41,797 nt of DNA, taken from Algoriphagus sp. GTDB lineage: Bacteria > Bacteroidota > Bacteroidia > Cytophagales > Cyclobacteriaceae. A program made the translations under genes and the position numbers. The stretch is from contig NZ_JAMWZB010000038.1 of NCBI RefSeq assembly GCF_024305035.1, positions 1-41,797 on the forward strand. Reading direction: 5' to 3'. Shown here piece after piece: positions 32,692-41,745 of the stretch (positions are counted from its first letter, which is position 1; each line of letters opens with the position of its first letter). The notes below the pieces were generated by a model. That model saw only the letters and a list, made by a program, of their open reading frames with translations, was not told where the DNA came from and did no database searches.

Positions 32692-35226
32692 ATGTATAAA
32701 ACCTACGATACGGAAGTCGCTAAACGCTTTACGATTTACAACTCTTTATTTTTAGATCTCCCTTTTGACCACATTTTCAGGACAGGGACCATGCTTCCCT
32801 TGTTATCCACGGCTTGTCAAAAAGGGTTTGAATCCAAGAAGACGCCCCGGGAAATAATTGAGGGATTTTTTGAGGAAATGCTTCCGGAGAATCCGGATAA
32901 AGAGCGAACAGATTTACTTTTTCAGATGATCCAATACGTGGAACGGCAGGTCGTACTCTTTGACTCGATCGAAGACGCGGCTTATGAAAAAATCAATGAT
33001 TTAGGAGGGAAAGGTTCGATTCGGGCGATGATCAATCGGGCAGAAAGTGACCATAAAAAAGCTGAATTGATCGAAAAGCTGAAAACTTTTTCCGTTCGAT
33101 TGACCTTAACTGCCCACCCCACCCAGTTTTACCCAGGAAATGTTTTAGGGATCATCACAGACCTGGAAGATGCCATTCGAAAAGATGACATTGGCCGGAT
33201 CAATTTATTGCTTCAGCAGTTGGGTAAAACTGGATTTATCAATCGGGAAAAGCCAAGTCCCTACGAAGAGGCTGTAAGTTTGATTTGGTATTTGGAAAAT
33301 GTTTTTTACCAAAGTATTTCTGACATTACGATTCGTTTGCTTTCCAGCTTGAATATCCCGCTAAACGAATGGGAGAATCCCGGCTTGCTTAAGGTAGGAT
33401 TTTGGCCGGGAGGAGACCGTGATGGCAATCCTTTTGTTACCCATCAGACTACACTTCAGGTAGCTGAGCGACTTAAAAAATGGGTACTGAGGTGTTACTA
33501 CCGAGATTTGCGCAAGCTGCGACGCAGACTTACGTTCAAGCATGTCGAAGAGGTGATTTTGAAAGTGGAAAAAGGCATTTATTCCACCTTATTTGAAGAA
33601 GTATCGGTCTATGAAAACTTGGATCAACTGCTTGCTGATTTAAAGGAGGCCCGGGCAGCTTTAGTTACTCACCACGAAGGATTATTCCTGGAGCTTTTGG
33701 ATGAATTTATCTTGAAGGTCAGAATTTTTGGTTTTCACTTTGCCTACATGGATATGCGTCAGGACAGTCGTAAACATGATGGTCTTTGGGAGGAAATATT
33801 CAAATTAAAAGGGATTGAATTTGCTGAAACAGAACACGAACAAATTGAACAAATTTTAAGTTGTTCGAGTCTTCCAGATGTGGCGTATTTCAAGGAAGAG
33901 TTTCATTGTGAGATGCTGCAATCCTTTGGTGCCATTGAAACCATTCAAGAAAAAAATGGGGAAGCGGCTCTTCATCGCTACATCATTTCCAATTGCCAAT
34001 CGGCCAAACACCTGCTAGAGGTCTATCAACTCGCAAAATTGACTTTGGGAGAAGGAAAGGAGCAGCTTCCTTTGGATGTTGTTCCGCTATTTGAGACTAT
34101 CGATGATTTGGCTGAGGCTCCCCAAATCATGGATTGGCTTTATAAGCTGCCGGAATATCGGAAACATCTTTCCACCCGTGGAGACAAACAAACGATCATG
34201 TTGGGTTTTTCGGATGGGACTAAAGACGGGGGATACCTCAAGGCAAACTGGTCAATTCTTCGTGCAAAAGAAGAAATGACCAGAGTGTCTCGTGAAAATG
34301 GAATTCAAGTGGTCTTTTTTGATGGGAGAGGAGGACCTCCCGCACGCGGAGGTGGAAATATGCATAATTTCTACGCTTCCCTGGGGGAGAACGTGGAAAA
34401 TGCTGAGATTCAGGTTACCATTCAAGGACAGACAATTTCAGCAAATTATGGTAAACAAGCTTCGTGTACCTACAATTTCGAACAATTACTCAGTGCGGGT
34501 TTGGAGAATCATCTTTATGCCGATGCTGAGCGAAACCTAAATCAAGCCCAGCGGGATTTGATTGAGGAGCTGGCCAATCTAGGATATGAATCTTACAAAG
34601 AATTTAAAAATCATCCCAAGTTTGTGCCATACTTGGAGCATGTGACCCCCTTGAAATACTTCGGTATGACCAATATTGGTTCTAGACCATTGAAAAGAGG
34701 GAAGGGAGAAGGGCTGAAGTTTGAAGACTTGAGAGCCATCCCATTCGTGGGCTCTTGGGCTCAAATGAAGCAAAATATCCCCGGGTTTTATGGCGTGGGA
34801 TCCGCGATTTCTCAAATGGAGAAAAAGAAAGGGTTGAAGGAATTAAAAAATCTGTATCAGGAAAGTTTATTTTTCCGAACGCTGCTTGGAAATTCCATGC
34901 AATCGCTCAATAAGTGCTTTTATCCGGCGACTTCCTACTTAAAAAACAACGAGGCTTACGGTGACTTTTGGCAATTGATGTTTGAGGAATATGGGCGGTC
35001 GGTGGATCAGCTTAAAAAGGTTTCTCAACTCGAAGAGCTGATGGGAGATAATTTGGTGAGCAAAGCATCGATTTCAATTCGGGAGCGAATTGTATTGCCT
35101 TTGATCACGATCCAACAATATGCTATTCAGAAAATGCTTGAAGATGGAAAGCCTTCTGAAGTGTTGCAGCGGTTGGTGCTTAGAAGTATGTTTGGGATTA
35201 TCAATGCGGCCCGGAATGCGGCGTAG
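32692..35226 (+). CDS. ppc: Phosphoenolpyruvate carboxylase
   Basis: Makes oxaloacetate from PEP and bicarbonate, replenishing the TCA cycle. Conserved motifs are LTAHPTQF (catalytic His142), FWPGGDRDGNPFVT, FHFAYMDMRQDS, MLGFSDGTKDGGYLKANW and FFDGRGGPPARGGGN, with QTISANYGK after it. The last group forms the active site. Length 844 aa is in the shorter Bacteroidota range compared with about 880-930 in gammaproteobacteria. It stands alone, followed by a strong terminator. Confidence 0.97.
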   Translation: MYKTYDTEVAKRFTIYNSLFLDLPFDHIFRTGTMLPLLSTACQKGFESKKTPREIIEGFFEEMLPENPDKERTDLLFQMIQYVERQVVLFDSIEDAAYEKINDLGGKGSIRAMINRAESDHKKAELIEKLKTFSVRLTLTAHPTQFYPGNVLGIITDLEDAIRKDDIGRINLLLQQLGKTGFINREKPSPYEEAVSLIWYLENVFYQSISDITIRLLSSLNIPLNEWENPGLLKVGFWPGGDRDGNPFVTHQTTLQVAERLKKWVLRCYYRDLRKLRRRLTFKHVEEVILKVEKGIYSTLFEEVSVYENLDQLLADLKEARAALVTHHEGLFLELLDEFILKVRIFGFHFAYMDMRQDSRKHDGLWEEIFKLKGIEFAETEHEQIEQILSCSSLPDVAYFKEEFHCEMLQSFGAIETIQEKNGEAALHRYIISNCQSAKHLLEVYQLAKLTLGEGKEQLPLDVVPLFETIDDLAEAPQIMDWLYKLPEYRKHLSTRGDKQTIMLGFSDGTKDGGYLKANWSILRAKEEMTRVSRENGIQVVFFDGRGGPPARGGGNMHNFYASLGENVENAEIQVTIQGQTISANYGKQASCTYNFEQLLSAGLENHLYADAERNLNQAQRDLIEELANLGYESYKEFKNHPKFVPYLEHVTPLKYFGMTNIGSRPLKRGKGEGLKFEDLRAIPFVGSWAQMKQNIPGFYGVGSAISQMEKKKGLKELKNLYQESLFFRTLLGNSMQSLNKCFYPATSYLKNNEAYGDFWQLMFEEYGRSVDQLKKVSQLEELMGDNLVSKASISIRERIVLPLITIQQYAIQKMLEDGKPSEVLQRLVLRSMFGIINAARNAA

Positions 35227-35246
35227 TATTCATTAAAAATTGAGTT

Positions 35247-35277
35247 AAAGGCCTTCGGATTTCCGGAGGCCTTTTTT
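35247..35277 (+). terminator. Rho-independent terminator after ppc
   Basis: AAAGGCCT (35247-35254) pairs with AGGCCTTT (35267-35274), with an inner CGG/CCG stem, then Ts to 35277. It lies 20 bp after the ppc stop. Confidence 0.9.
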
Positions 35278-35288
35278 ATAAGTTGAAT

Positions 35289-35585
35289 TCAACTGTATTC
35301 CTTTTTCAAAAAATCCGCAATTTGTGATTCGAATTTAGAATAGGGTGGAAAAACGGTACTTAAAAAGCCAATCAATCCGGATAGCAAAAGGTTTGGGCAA
35401 CAGGCATCCACTAAGATTTGGTGATTATGAAGGCTTACCTGTGCACCTAGGGTGCCAGATTTTTTTACCAAAATACTTTTTTGGGGGAAGGAATTCAAAG
35501 GATAGACCAAGTAATCGGAAAATTGATTTTTTAAATTCAAAAGTAACTCATTGAATTCCAGTGTTTTTATTGGTTTTACGATCAT
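35289..35585 (-). CDS. Small hypothetical protein
   Basis: 98 aa starting at MIVKPIKTLEFNELLLNLKN (35585; an upstream ATG at 35606 would add seven residues). The family is unknown. It has charged ends and a hydrophobic stretch in the second half, CCPNLLLSGLIGFLSTVFPP, which could be one membrane helix. It follows the PAP2-family gene by about 85 bp on the same strand and converges on ppc. Composition is protein-like. Confidence 0.6.
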   Translation of the reverse strand: MIVKPIKTLEFNELLLNLKNQFSDYLVYPLNSFPQKSILVKKSGTLGAQVSLHNHQILVDACCPNLLLSGLIGFLSTVFPPYSKFESQIADFLKKEYS

Positions 35586-35670
35586 AGCTTGTTGATTGCT
35601 TTGCAAGGTAGTAAACGGGAACTAGTGGGATCGGTTGTCTTGGGAACAGTTGGATGAGATCTGCTGGTAG

Positions 35671-36246
35671 TTACCTTAATATTTTTTTCAGCAGTTCCCG
35701 TTTGACAAAAACCACAAAAAACCAGGAAATCCAAGCCGCCATAGTTCCGATTAGTGCCCCAATCAAAATATCAGCTGGATAATGAACTCCAAGATAAATC
35801 CGCGTATAGCTCACCAAAAAGGCATAAAGGTAAAGCCAGCGAAGATAGGGAAGTTTTCCTTTGAGTTTTCGGTTTAAAAATACGGCTAATCCAACCGTAT
35901 TTGCCGCATGCGAAGATGCAAAACCATACAATCCCCCACATCTGCCATAGTTGTGAATGATCCCATCCCATCGCGGGTCATGACAGGGACGAAGTCGCTC
36001 AAAAAAGGGTTTCATAAAGCCTGATGTGCTCTGATCGGCAATTAAAATAGTCAGCGCCACCCCTCCAAAAACCCACCAGCTGTTTTTGGGATCGATTTTG
36101 TAAATCAAATAGATGAGTAACAAGTAAAGGGGGATCCAAGTGCTCGTCTCAGTGGCACGGTATACTACCGGGTCGAGCCAGTCCCAATGAAATCCATTAA
36201 GCCATATAAAAAGGCGTTCATCCCAAGCTTTAATCTGCTCTATCAT
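35671..36246 (-). CDS. PAP2-family membrane phosphatase
   Basis: Type 2 phosphatidic acid phosphatase superfamily; likely acts on undecaprenyl pyrophosphate or lipid phosphates at the periplasmic face. The three motifs are KPFFERLRPC, GFASSHAANT, and YTRIYLGVHYPADILIG. About five membrane helices. I start at ATG 36246, which overlaps the hemF stop (ATGA), rather than at the longer frame start 36264. 191 aa. Coupled with hemF, which has no obvious functional link. Confidence 0.92.
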   Translation of the reverse strand: MIEQIKAWDERLFIWLNGFHWDWLDPVVYRATETSTWIPLYLLLIYLIYKIDPKNSWWVFGGVALTILIADQSTSGFMKPFFERLRPCHDPRWDGIIHNYGRCGGLYGFASSHAANTVGLAVFLNRKLKGKLPYLRWLYLYAFLVSYTRIYLGVHYPADILIGALIGTMAAWISWFFVVFVKRELLKKILR

Positions 36247-37154
36247 CGTGAAATCTCCAGCCAATCAATTCCTTTTTTTAAATGGTTCAAGGTGAATTCT
36301 TCCGGACTACCCGGCTCAGGTTGGAACATATAGGTCCAGTTGGCTTGTGGAGGCATACTCATGAGTATACTTTCTGTTCGACCATTGGTGTCCAGTCCAA
36401 ATTTGGTTCCTGCATCCCAAACCAAATTGAATTCAACATATCGTCCGCGACGATAGTTTTGCCATTGCTGTTCCTTTTCCCCAAATGGAATTTGGGCATT
36501 TCTTTTCATAAAATAGCCATAAACCGCTGGGAAAAGCTTTCCTAAAGCCAAACTAAATGCTAAAATCTGGGCAAAACTTGAGTCGTCATGGGCACTTAAG
36601 CGATCGTAAAAAATACCGCCAACTCCCCGGGTTTCATTTCTGTGTTTGAGATAAAAATACTCATCAGCCCAGGCCTTGAATCTAGGGTAATAGGAGGTGT
36701 CAAAACGGTCACAGGTTTTTTTGACTTCCTGATGGAAATACGCCGCATCTTCAGCTACTATGTAATGTGGGGTAAGATCGATCCCACCCCCAAACCAATG
36801 CGTGCCGTTATCCATTTCAAAATAGCGAATGTTCATGTGGATAATGGGTACCATGGGACTTTTTGGGTGAAGGACAATGGATACTCCGGTGGCAAAAAAA
36901 TTGGCTTGTTCCAGATTTAACTTTTGAAGAATTTTCTTAGGCGTAGGGCCATGGACTGCTGAAAATGCTACTCCTCCTTTTTCAATGACTTTCCCCTCCT
37001 TGAAGATTCGAGTTCTGCCTCCACCACCTTCTTCGCGGTGCCATAGATCTTCGTGAAATTTTCCCTGCCCATCCTGGCGCTCTAGTTCTCCACAAATATA
37101 ATCTTGCATATTTTGGTAGATCTGGGCTATTTCTTCTTTACTTTTTCTGCTCAT
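36243..37154 (-). CDS. hemF: Oxygen-dependent coproporphyrinogen III oxidase
   Basis: Oxidative decarboxylation of coproporphyrinogen III in haem synthesis, needing O2, so the organism should be aerobic or microaerobic. Conserved stretches: GGGGRTRIF, GGVAFSAVHG, MNIRYFE, WFGGGIDLTPHY, RGVGGIFYD, and the C-terminal QQWQNYRRGRYVEFNLVWD then GTKFGLDTNGRTESILMSMP. 303 aa is normal. It lies 4 bp after tamL and overlaps PAP2 by 4 nt, so the three are an operon. Confidence 0.97.
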   Translation of the reverse strand: MSRKSKEEIAQIYQNMQDYICGELERQDGQGKFHEDLWHREEGGGGRTRIFKEGKVIEKGGVAFSAVHGPTPKKILQKLNLEQANFFATGVSIVLHPKSPMVPIIHMNIRYFEMDNGTHWFGGGIDLTPHYIVAEDAAYFHQEVKKTCDRFDTSYYPRFKAWADEYFYLKHRNETRGVGGIFYDRLSAHDDSSFAQILAFSLALGKLFPAVYGYFMKRNAQIPFGEKEQQWQNYRRGRYVEFNLVWDAGTKFGLDTNGRTESILMSMPPQANWTYMFQPEPGSPEEFTLNHLKKGIDWLEISR

Positions 37155-37158
37155 GCTG

Positions 37159-39582
37159 TTAAAATGGATATCCTATTCCGAAATTGAGAACAGTCTGCCC
37201 TCTGACTCCGAAAGGATTTTTAAATGATACATTGTCCAAAATCCATCGCTCACCTTCGGGTTGCGCAGGATCAATGGCTTTGGTTGCCAAATCAAGCCGG
37301 ATAATCAAAAAATCAAAGTCCATCCGCAGGCCAATTCCAGAACCTACTGCCAGTTCCTTGTAAAACCGATCAAACCTGAAATCACCTCCAGGACGCGAAG
37401 GGTCGGCCCCGATATCCCAAGCATTACCCACGTCAATGAATAAAGCCATGTCAAAATACCCATAAATTTTTCGACGGTATTCCAGCATTGTTTCAAAGAT
37501 CATTTCGGCAGGCTGCTCAAAAGTATAATCAAATAACCCATCCGATCCCCTGTCAGGAGTAAAACTTCCGGGTCCCAAACGCCTAGCTTGCCAAGCTCGA
37601 ATGCTTGTCCCTCCTCCGGCAAAAAAGTATTTTTCGTAAGGCAAAATTCCTGAACTGACCCCGTAAGGCTGGGCAATTCCAAAATTTGCGCGATAGGCTA
37701 GAGTCTGCTTGTTGTCAAGAGGATAATATCGTCTAAAATCAGCTTGCAATTTTAACCATTGGAAATTAGCAAATTCTCGACCCTCCTCGGCATTATTGGG
37801 CACATCGATGAAGTTTAGGGTGGTACCCCCACTTTCCAAATACAATCGCAATAAAGAGGCCTGACTGCTTCGCCAATTTCCATATTGATTGAAATTAATG
37901 GTGGACTGTACCGAAACGGAACTGACAAATGAGGGTAAGAAAGAAAAAATCAGATTATTTCCCTGGTCAGCCAAATCAGTCAGAACATTAAAGAAATCCT
38001 CAGTAATATTTGGGGTACGTACATAACTGATATCAGTCAAGTTTACTGTGAATTGCTGGCGTTGATTTCGAGTAGCCCAAGTGTAAGCCAATTGCCCGTT
38101 TAAACTGTTTCGGGTATACTCTGGTCTGTTGGTATGGTTGAAACTCAACTGGGTTCGGGTATTGGGATTGTATCGGCCAAACTTATCCAAGGTCCAAGGG
38201 GCAAAGGGAACCAAAAATCTAGGAAAAATTACCGCAGTAGATGCGCCTACTTCCCGGCTTTGATAGACCCCCTGGTCGGTTGCGGAAGCAACCCCTTCTA
38301 ATCCTGCCCGAAAGCTAAATTCCAATATTTCCCCGGCTCGAAAGAAGTTTCTATTTCGAAGAGAAGTACTGAAAAAAGGTCCGGGAAGTTGCTCAGTGAC
38401 ACTTAATCCCACCTGGTTAGTAAGCTGATATTTCTGATTGGGTTGGGTATAGATATTTGCCGTGAGGCTTGTTCCTAAGGTGTCAAAAGTAATATTCACA
38501 AATCGGAATAAATCCAAATTGCTAATTTGCCGTTGGCTCTCAATCACGTCTTGACGGTTGTAAGGACTCCCTTTTTCAAGAAAAATACGAGAAGCTAGAA
38601 TTTTTTCTGAATAGCGATCCCGGTAAAAGCGAAACTGAATGTCTCGATAGCTTCGTTGAGTTTGCCGATCGGAAAATTCATCCGAGGGTGGATTAATCCT
38701 GAAATTGATCGAATCGATGCTGTAAATTTCATGTTTTTCGGCAAAAGTCGGTTTTCGGATCAATTGTTCAATCCGTACATTTTTTGCTGCGGTATCCTGG
38801 TAGACATTATACTCCACGTAAGATTTGGAAAACATGTAAAACCCACTGTTTTTGAGTAAGTCTTCCAGCCGATCCCGTTCAGATACAATGTCATTTTGAT
38901 CGTATATTTTTCCTTCTTTTAGATTTGAATTCTGCTGATGCCGTTCGAGGACCTTATAGATATTTTCGTTTTCACTTCGGGTAAATATGGAATCAATCAC
39001 ATAGGGCTTTTTTTCATCGATTCGATACGTCAGAAAGGCTTTCTGTTTTTCTGTTTTCACCTCAAACGTGACCTTAGAATCAAAAAAACCATGGTTTTTA
39101 AGGTAGCCCTCCATGTTTTTTTGGGAGCTTTCGATTTTTGCGGTATCTAATTTTGTCACCGGATTCCCTGTCCGCATCAAGGAATTTCCAAACTCTTCTT
39201 TTTCCTTCAGACTTTCGATTTGTGATCGGAGCTTATCGGCCCGGTTAAGAAGTTTTCGTTCATTTCCCAAACTGTCCAAGGCCGCATTGATCCGCTCAAG
39301 TTCATCTTGTTTTTCTTCAAGCTTTTCTTTGACTTGAGTGCTATCATAAAACATCTGACCAATTCGGTAAACCGATACGCCCACAGAGCGGTTGATGAGG
39401 GGGATTCTTAGATTGGGCTCCAATTGATTTAGAGCACTTAACTCCTCCTCATTTGCTTTTTCAATCCCCTCTAACTCGACCTCAAACAAGGCATATTCAT
39501 TTTCCTGAAGTTTTTTGGTCAGGGAGCAGCCAAAGGAGAGTCCCAGGAGCGAAAGAAAAAGTATATATTTGGTGAATTTCAA
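37159..39582 (-). CDS. TamL-like lipoprotein of the BamA/TamA (Omp85) family
   Basis: Outer-membrane assembly factor. A lipobox at LSFGC (Cys19) makes it a lipoprotein, as in TamL of Bacteroidota, which pairs with TamB-like proteins. A coiled-coil insertion lies at about 80-130 (VKEKLEEKQDELERINAALD). POTRA domains cover about 140-370 (YLKNHGFFDSKVTFEVKTEK, LERLLKNSGF-like segments, ISNLDLFRFVNITFD). The C-terminal 16-stranded barrel has the family signature near YEKYFFAGGGTSIRAWQARR and ends in ...LNFGIGYPF with a terminal phenylalanine. 807 aa. The start is TTG 39582; no ATG is available nearby. Divergent from the SpoU gene with 17 bp between starts, so their promoters overlap coding sequence. 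Confidence 0.92.
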   Translation of the reverse strand: MKFTKYILFLSLLGLSFGCSLTKKLQENEYALFEVELEGIEKANEEELSALNQLEPNLRIPLINRSVGVSVYRIGQMFYDSTQVKEKLEEKQDELERINAALDSLGNERKLLNRADKLRSQIESLKEKEEFGNSLMRTGNPVTKLDTAKIESSQKNMEGYLKNHGFFDSKVTFEVKTEKQKAFLTYRIDEKKPYVIDSIFTRSENENIYKVLERHQQNSNLKEGKIYDQNDIVSERDRLEDLLKNSGFYMFSKSYVEYNVYQDTAAKNVRIEQLIRKPTFAEKHEIYSIDSINFRINPPSDEFSDRQTQRSYRDIQFRFYRDRYSEKILASRIFLEKGSPYNRQDVIESQRQISNLDLFRFVNITFDTLGTSLTANIYTQPNQKYQLTNQVGLSVTEQLPGPFFSTSLRNRNFFRAGEILEFSFRAGLEGVASATDQGVYQSREVGASTAVIFPRFLVPFAPWTLDKFGRYNPNTRTQLSFNHTNRPEYTRNSLNGQLAYTWATRNQRQQFTVNLTDISYVRTPNITEDFFNVLTDLADQGNNLIFSFLPSFVSSVSVQSTINFNQYGNWRSSQASLLRLYLESGGTTLNFIDVPNNAEEGREFANFQWLKLQADFRRYYPLDNKQTLAYRANFGIAQPYGVSSGILPYEKYFFAGGGTSIRAWQARRLGPGSFTPDRGSDGLFDYTFEQPAEMIFETMLEYRRKIYGYFDMALFIDVGNAWDIGADPSRPGGDFRFDRFYKELAVGSGIGLRMDFDFLIIRLDLATKAIDPAQPEGERWILDNVSFKNPFGVRGQTVLNFGIGYPF

Positions 39583-39599
39583 AATGTAAGATCGTCCTA

Positions 39600-40346
39600 A
39601 TGTTTAGCAAAAATACAGCTAAGTTTATAAAATCCTTACATCAAAAGAAATACCGCATCGAAAGTGGGATGTTCTTTGTAGAAGGCGAAAAAAGTGTAAT
39701 CGAAGTTTTGGATTCAGATTTTACCATTGAATCCATTTTTGGCACGAACACATTTTTAGCTCACTATGATCCCTTGATCCAGACTAAAGGGGTTGTGGCA
39801 GAGGAAGTAAGTCAAAAACAACTTGAGTCCATCGGTCACTACCAAAGTAATAATTCGGCTTTGGCTGTAGTAAAAATGAAAGGAAATGAACCATTTGAGG
39901 TATCGGATAAGGAGTTGATTTTAGCCTTGGATGAGGTGAGGGATCCGGGAAATCTGGGAACCATTATCCGGATTGCTGATTGGTATGGCATCCGAAAATT
40001 GGTGTTTTCACCCCACACTGCCGACTTCTATAATCCCAAGGTAATCCAGTCCAGCATGGGATCGTTTACTCGGGTATCCTTTTTTTATTCCGATTTATCC
40101 CAAGTATTGGAGCAATGGAAGTTGCCCATATACGGTGCTTTTCTCGGGGGAGAATCCGTTCATGAGTTGGAAGTAATTCAGCCGGGTGTTTTAGTGATGG
40201 GCAATGAGTCGAACGGGATTTCACCTCAAATCGAAAAGCTCGTCAATCGAAAATTGACCATCCCTTCTTTTGGGGATGCAGAATCCTTAAACGTGGCCAT
40301 TGCGACTGCTGTACTTTGTGATAATTTTAAGCGTTTGATGAATTGA
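39600..40346 (+). CDS. SpoU/TrmH-family RNA 2'-O-methyltransferase
   Basis: SPOUT-fold ribose methyltransferase for rRNA or tRNA. An N-terminal substrate-binding domain (RIESGMFFVEGEKSVIEVLD) is followed by the knotted SAM-binding domain with ALDEVRDPGNLGTIIRIADW, the middle motif QSSMGSFTRVSF, and VLVMGNESNGISPQ then IPSFGDAESLNVAIATAVLC. These are motifs 1, 2 and 3. 248 aa. RNA target unknown. The stop shares one base with the start of the next gene (TGATG). Confidence 0.95.
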   Translation: MFSKNTAKFIKSLHQKKYRIESGMFFVEGEKSVIEVLDSDFTIESIFGTNTFLAHYDPLIQTKGVVAEEVSQKQLESIGHYQSNNSALAVVKMKGNEPFEVSDKELILALDEVRDPGNLGTIIRIADWYGIRKLVFSPHTADFYNPKVIQSSMGSFTRVSFFYSDLSQVLEQWKLPIYGAFLGGESVHELEVIQPGVLVMGNESNGISPQIEKLVNRKLTIPSFGDAESLNVAIATAVLCDNFKRLMN

Positions 40347-41338
40347 TGAGCAAAATCCTTCAACTCGCTCAAAAAGTAGGACTTAACGGGTTTTTAGCAG
40401 GCCTTTTGATGGCTATTTGTTTCGCTTGGCTTTTTCCTGCTTTTGGGGCGGAGGATTCATTTGTACCGTGGAAACCGATCATCAATATTGGTATTGCTGT
40501 CGTTTTTTTTATGTATGGGGTCAAGCTTGATCCTGCACAAATCAGAGCAGGACTGGTTAATTGGAAACTTCATGTTTTGATTCAGGGGTTTACGTTTTTA
40601 ATTTTCCCTGTTGTGATTCTTGTAGTTTTGAATTGGATGCCTTGGATCGCTCCTGATTTCAAACTTGGAGTGACGTATTTATCTGCTTTACCGTCCACGG
40701 TAAGCGCTTCGGTTGTGATGGTTTCCATAGCAGGAGGCAATATTCCCGCAGCAATTTTCAATGCCAGTATTTCGAGTCTGCTGGGGGTGTTGATCACCCC
40801 AGCTTGGATGGGTTTCTTGGGTGGAACTGACCGAGAGTTTTCTGTTGATTTTTTGCCGACTTTCTTGGAATTGACTTATAAAGTGATGTTGCCGGTAGTA
40901 GTTGGGGTACTAATGCACCGCTATTTGTTTCCCAGGTTACAACCCTTTTTGAAGCAACTAAAGTACATCGATCAATCGGTGATCATGGTTATTGTATTCA
41001 CCGCGTTTGCTCAGTCTTTTAAGGAGCAGGTATTTTCCAGTTATTCCCTTTCGACGATTATTTCCCTATCAGCCAGTATGTTGGGGTTATTTCTTCTACT
41101 TTGGGGAGTGATTCATTTTTCTACCTCCTTACTCAATTTCAATTTACAAGACAAAATCACCGCTCTTTTTTGTGGTTCCAAAAAATCTTTAGTACACGGG
41201 GTGGTCATTGGAAAGGTGATTTTCCCGGATCCTGCACTGCTTGGATTGGTCCTTCTGCCCGTAATGCTTTATCATATTCAGCAATTGATGATCGGATCGG
41301 CGATTGCCTCTTGGTTTGCTACCAAAAACAAAACCTGA
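40346..41338 (+). CDS. Bile acid:sodium symporter (BASS)-family transporter
   Basis: About ten membrane helices in 330 aa, of the SBF-like (YfeH) type. Typical segments: FFMYGVKLDPAQIRAGLVNW, LPSTVSASVVMVSIAGGNIP then AAIFNASISSLLGVLITPAW, and FCGSKKSLVHGVVIGKVIF. These correspond to the crossover helices and sodium sites of the family. I start at ATG 40346, which overlaps the preceding stop as TGATG; a TTG at 40343 is less likely. The substrate in bacteria is not established. Confidence 0.92.
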   Translation: MSKILQLAQKVGLNGFLAGLLMAICFAWLFPAFGAEDSFVPWKPIINIGIAVVFFMYGVKLDPAQIRAGLVNWKLHVLIQGFTFLIFPVVILVVLNWMPWIAPDFKLGVTYLSALPSTVSASVVMVSIAGGNIPAAIFNASISSLLGVLITPAWMGFLGGTDREFSVDFLPTFLELTYKVMLPVVVGVLMHRYLFPRLQPFLKQLKYIDQSVIMVIVFTAFAQSFKEQVFSSYSLSTIISLSASMLGLFLLLWGVIHFSTSLLNFNLQDKITALFCGSKKSLVHGVVIGKVIFPDPALLGLVLLPVMLYHIQQLMIGSAIASWFATKNKT

Positions 41339-41352
41339 GATAGTTCTCAGGT
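41333..41352 (-). terminator. Terminator of the acyl-CoA-binding protein gene
   Basis: ACCTGAGA (41333-41340) and TCTCAGGT (41345-41352) form an 8-bp stem with a 4-nt loop. On the minus strand it is followed by TTTGTTTTT, making an intrinsic terminator about 30 bp after the ACBP stop. It lies over the 3' end of the BASS gene. Confidence 0.75.
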
Positions 41353-41382
41353 CTGTTCGTTAAATTCGAGTTGGTTATTTGT

Positions 41383-41643
41383 TCAAATGTGGGTTTTGGC
41401 AAGTTGCTCGACTAAAGAGATGTACATGGCTTCAGCTTCCTCCTTGGATTTGCCTTTGAATTTTAGCCAGCTATTATGTTTAGCGGCAGCTTTAAAATCA
41501 AATCCACCGGGTCTTTCTTCGGTGTTGTCACCTGCGGTGGCTTGTTTGTAGAGCCCATAGAGCTTTAGAAGGTCCTCATTGCCGGGTCTACGCGTGAATT
41601 TTTTGGTAAGCTCAAAGGCTTCAGCGATACTAGTTGGTTTCAT
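41383..41643 (-). CDS. Acyl-CoA-binding protein
   Basis: 86 aa starting at MKPTSIAEAFELTKKFTRRP (41643); the longer frame reaching 41763 runs through a terminator and the intron edge and is rejected. The family signature is clear: LLKLYGLYKQATAGDNTEER then PGGFDFKAAAKHNSWLKFKG, and SKEEAEAMYISLVEQL. It forms the four-helix ACBP fold that binds long-chain acyl-CoA in the cytoplasm. Length matches eukaryotic and bacterial ACBPs of 85-90 residues. Confidence 0.95.
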   Translation of the reverse strand: MKPTSIAEAFELTKKFTRRPGNEDLLKLYGLYKQATAGDNTEERPGGFDFKAAAKHNSWLKFKGKSKEEAEAMYISLVEQLAKTHI

Positions 41644-41713
41644 TTCAGAGTTTGTTTGGGCTTTCCATTTTTCAAATATTAAACCAAATCTGCTGATTTG
41701 GTTTTTTTCCCAT

Positions 41714-41742
41714 AAAAAAAGCCGACAGGAAAGTCGGCTTTT
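41714..41742. terminator. Intrinsic terminator hairpin at the right edge
   Basis: AAAAGCCGAC (41717-41726) pairs with GTCGGCTTTT (41733-41742) around AGGAAA. A seven-base A-run on the left gives a good T-run on the minus strand; the + strand has four Ts. It lies upstream of the ACBP promoter and just before the putative intron end. Confidence 0.8.
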
Positions 41743-41745
41743 GAT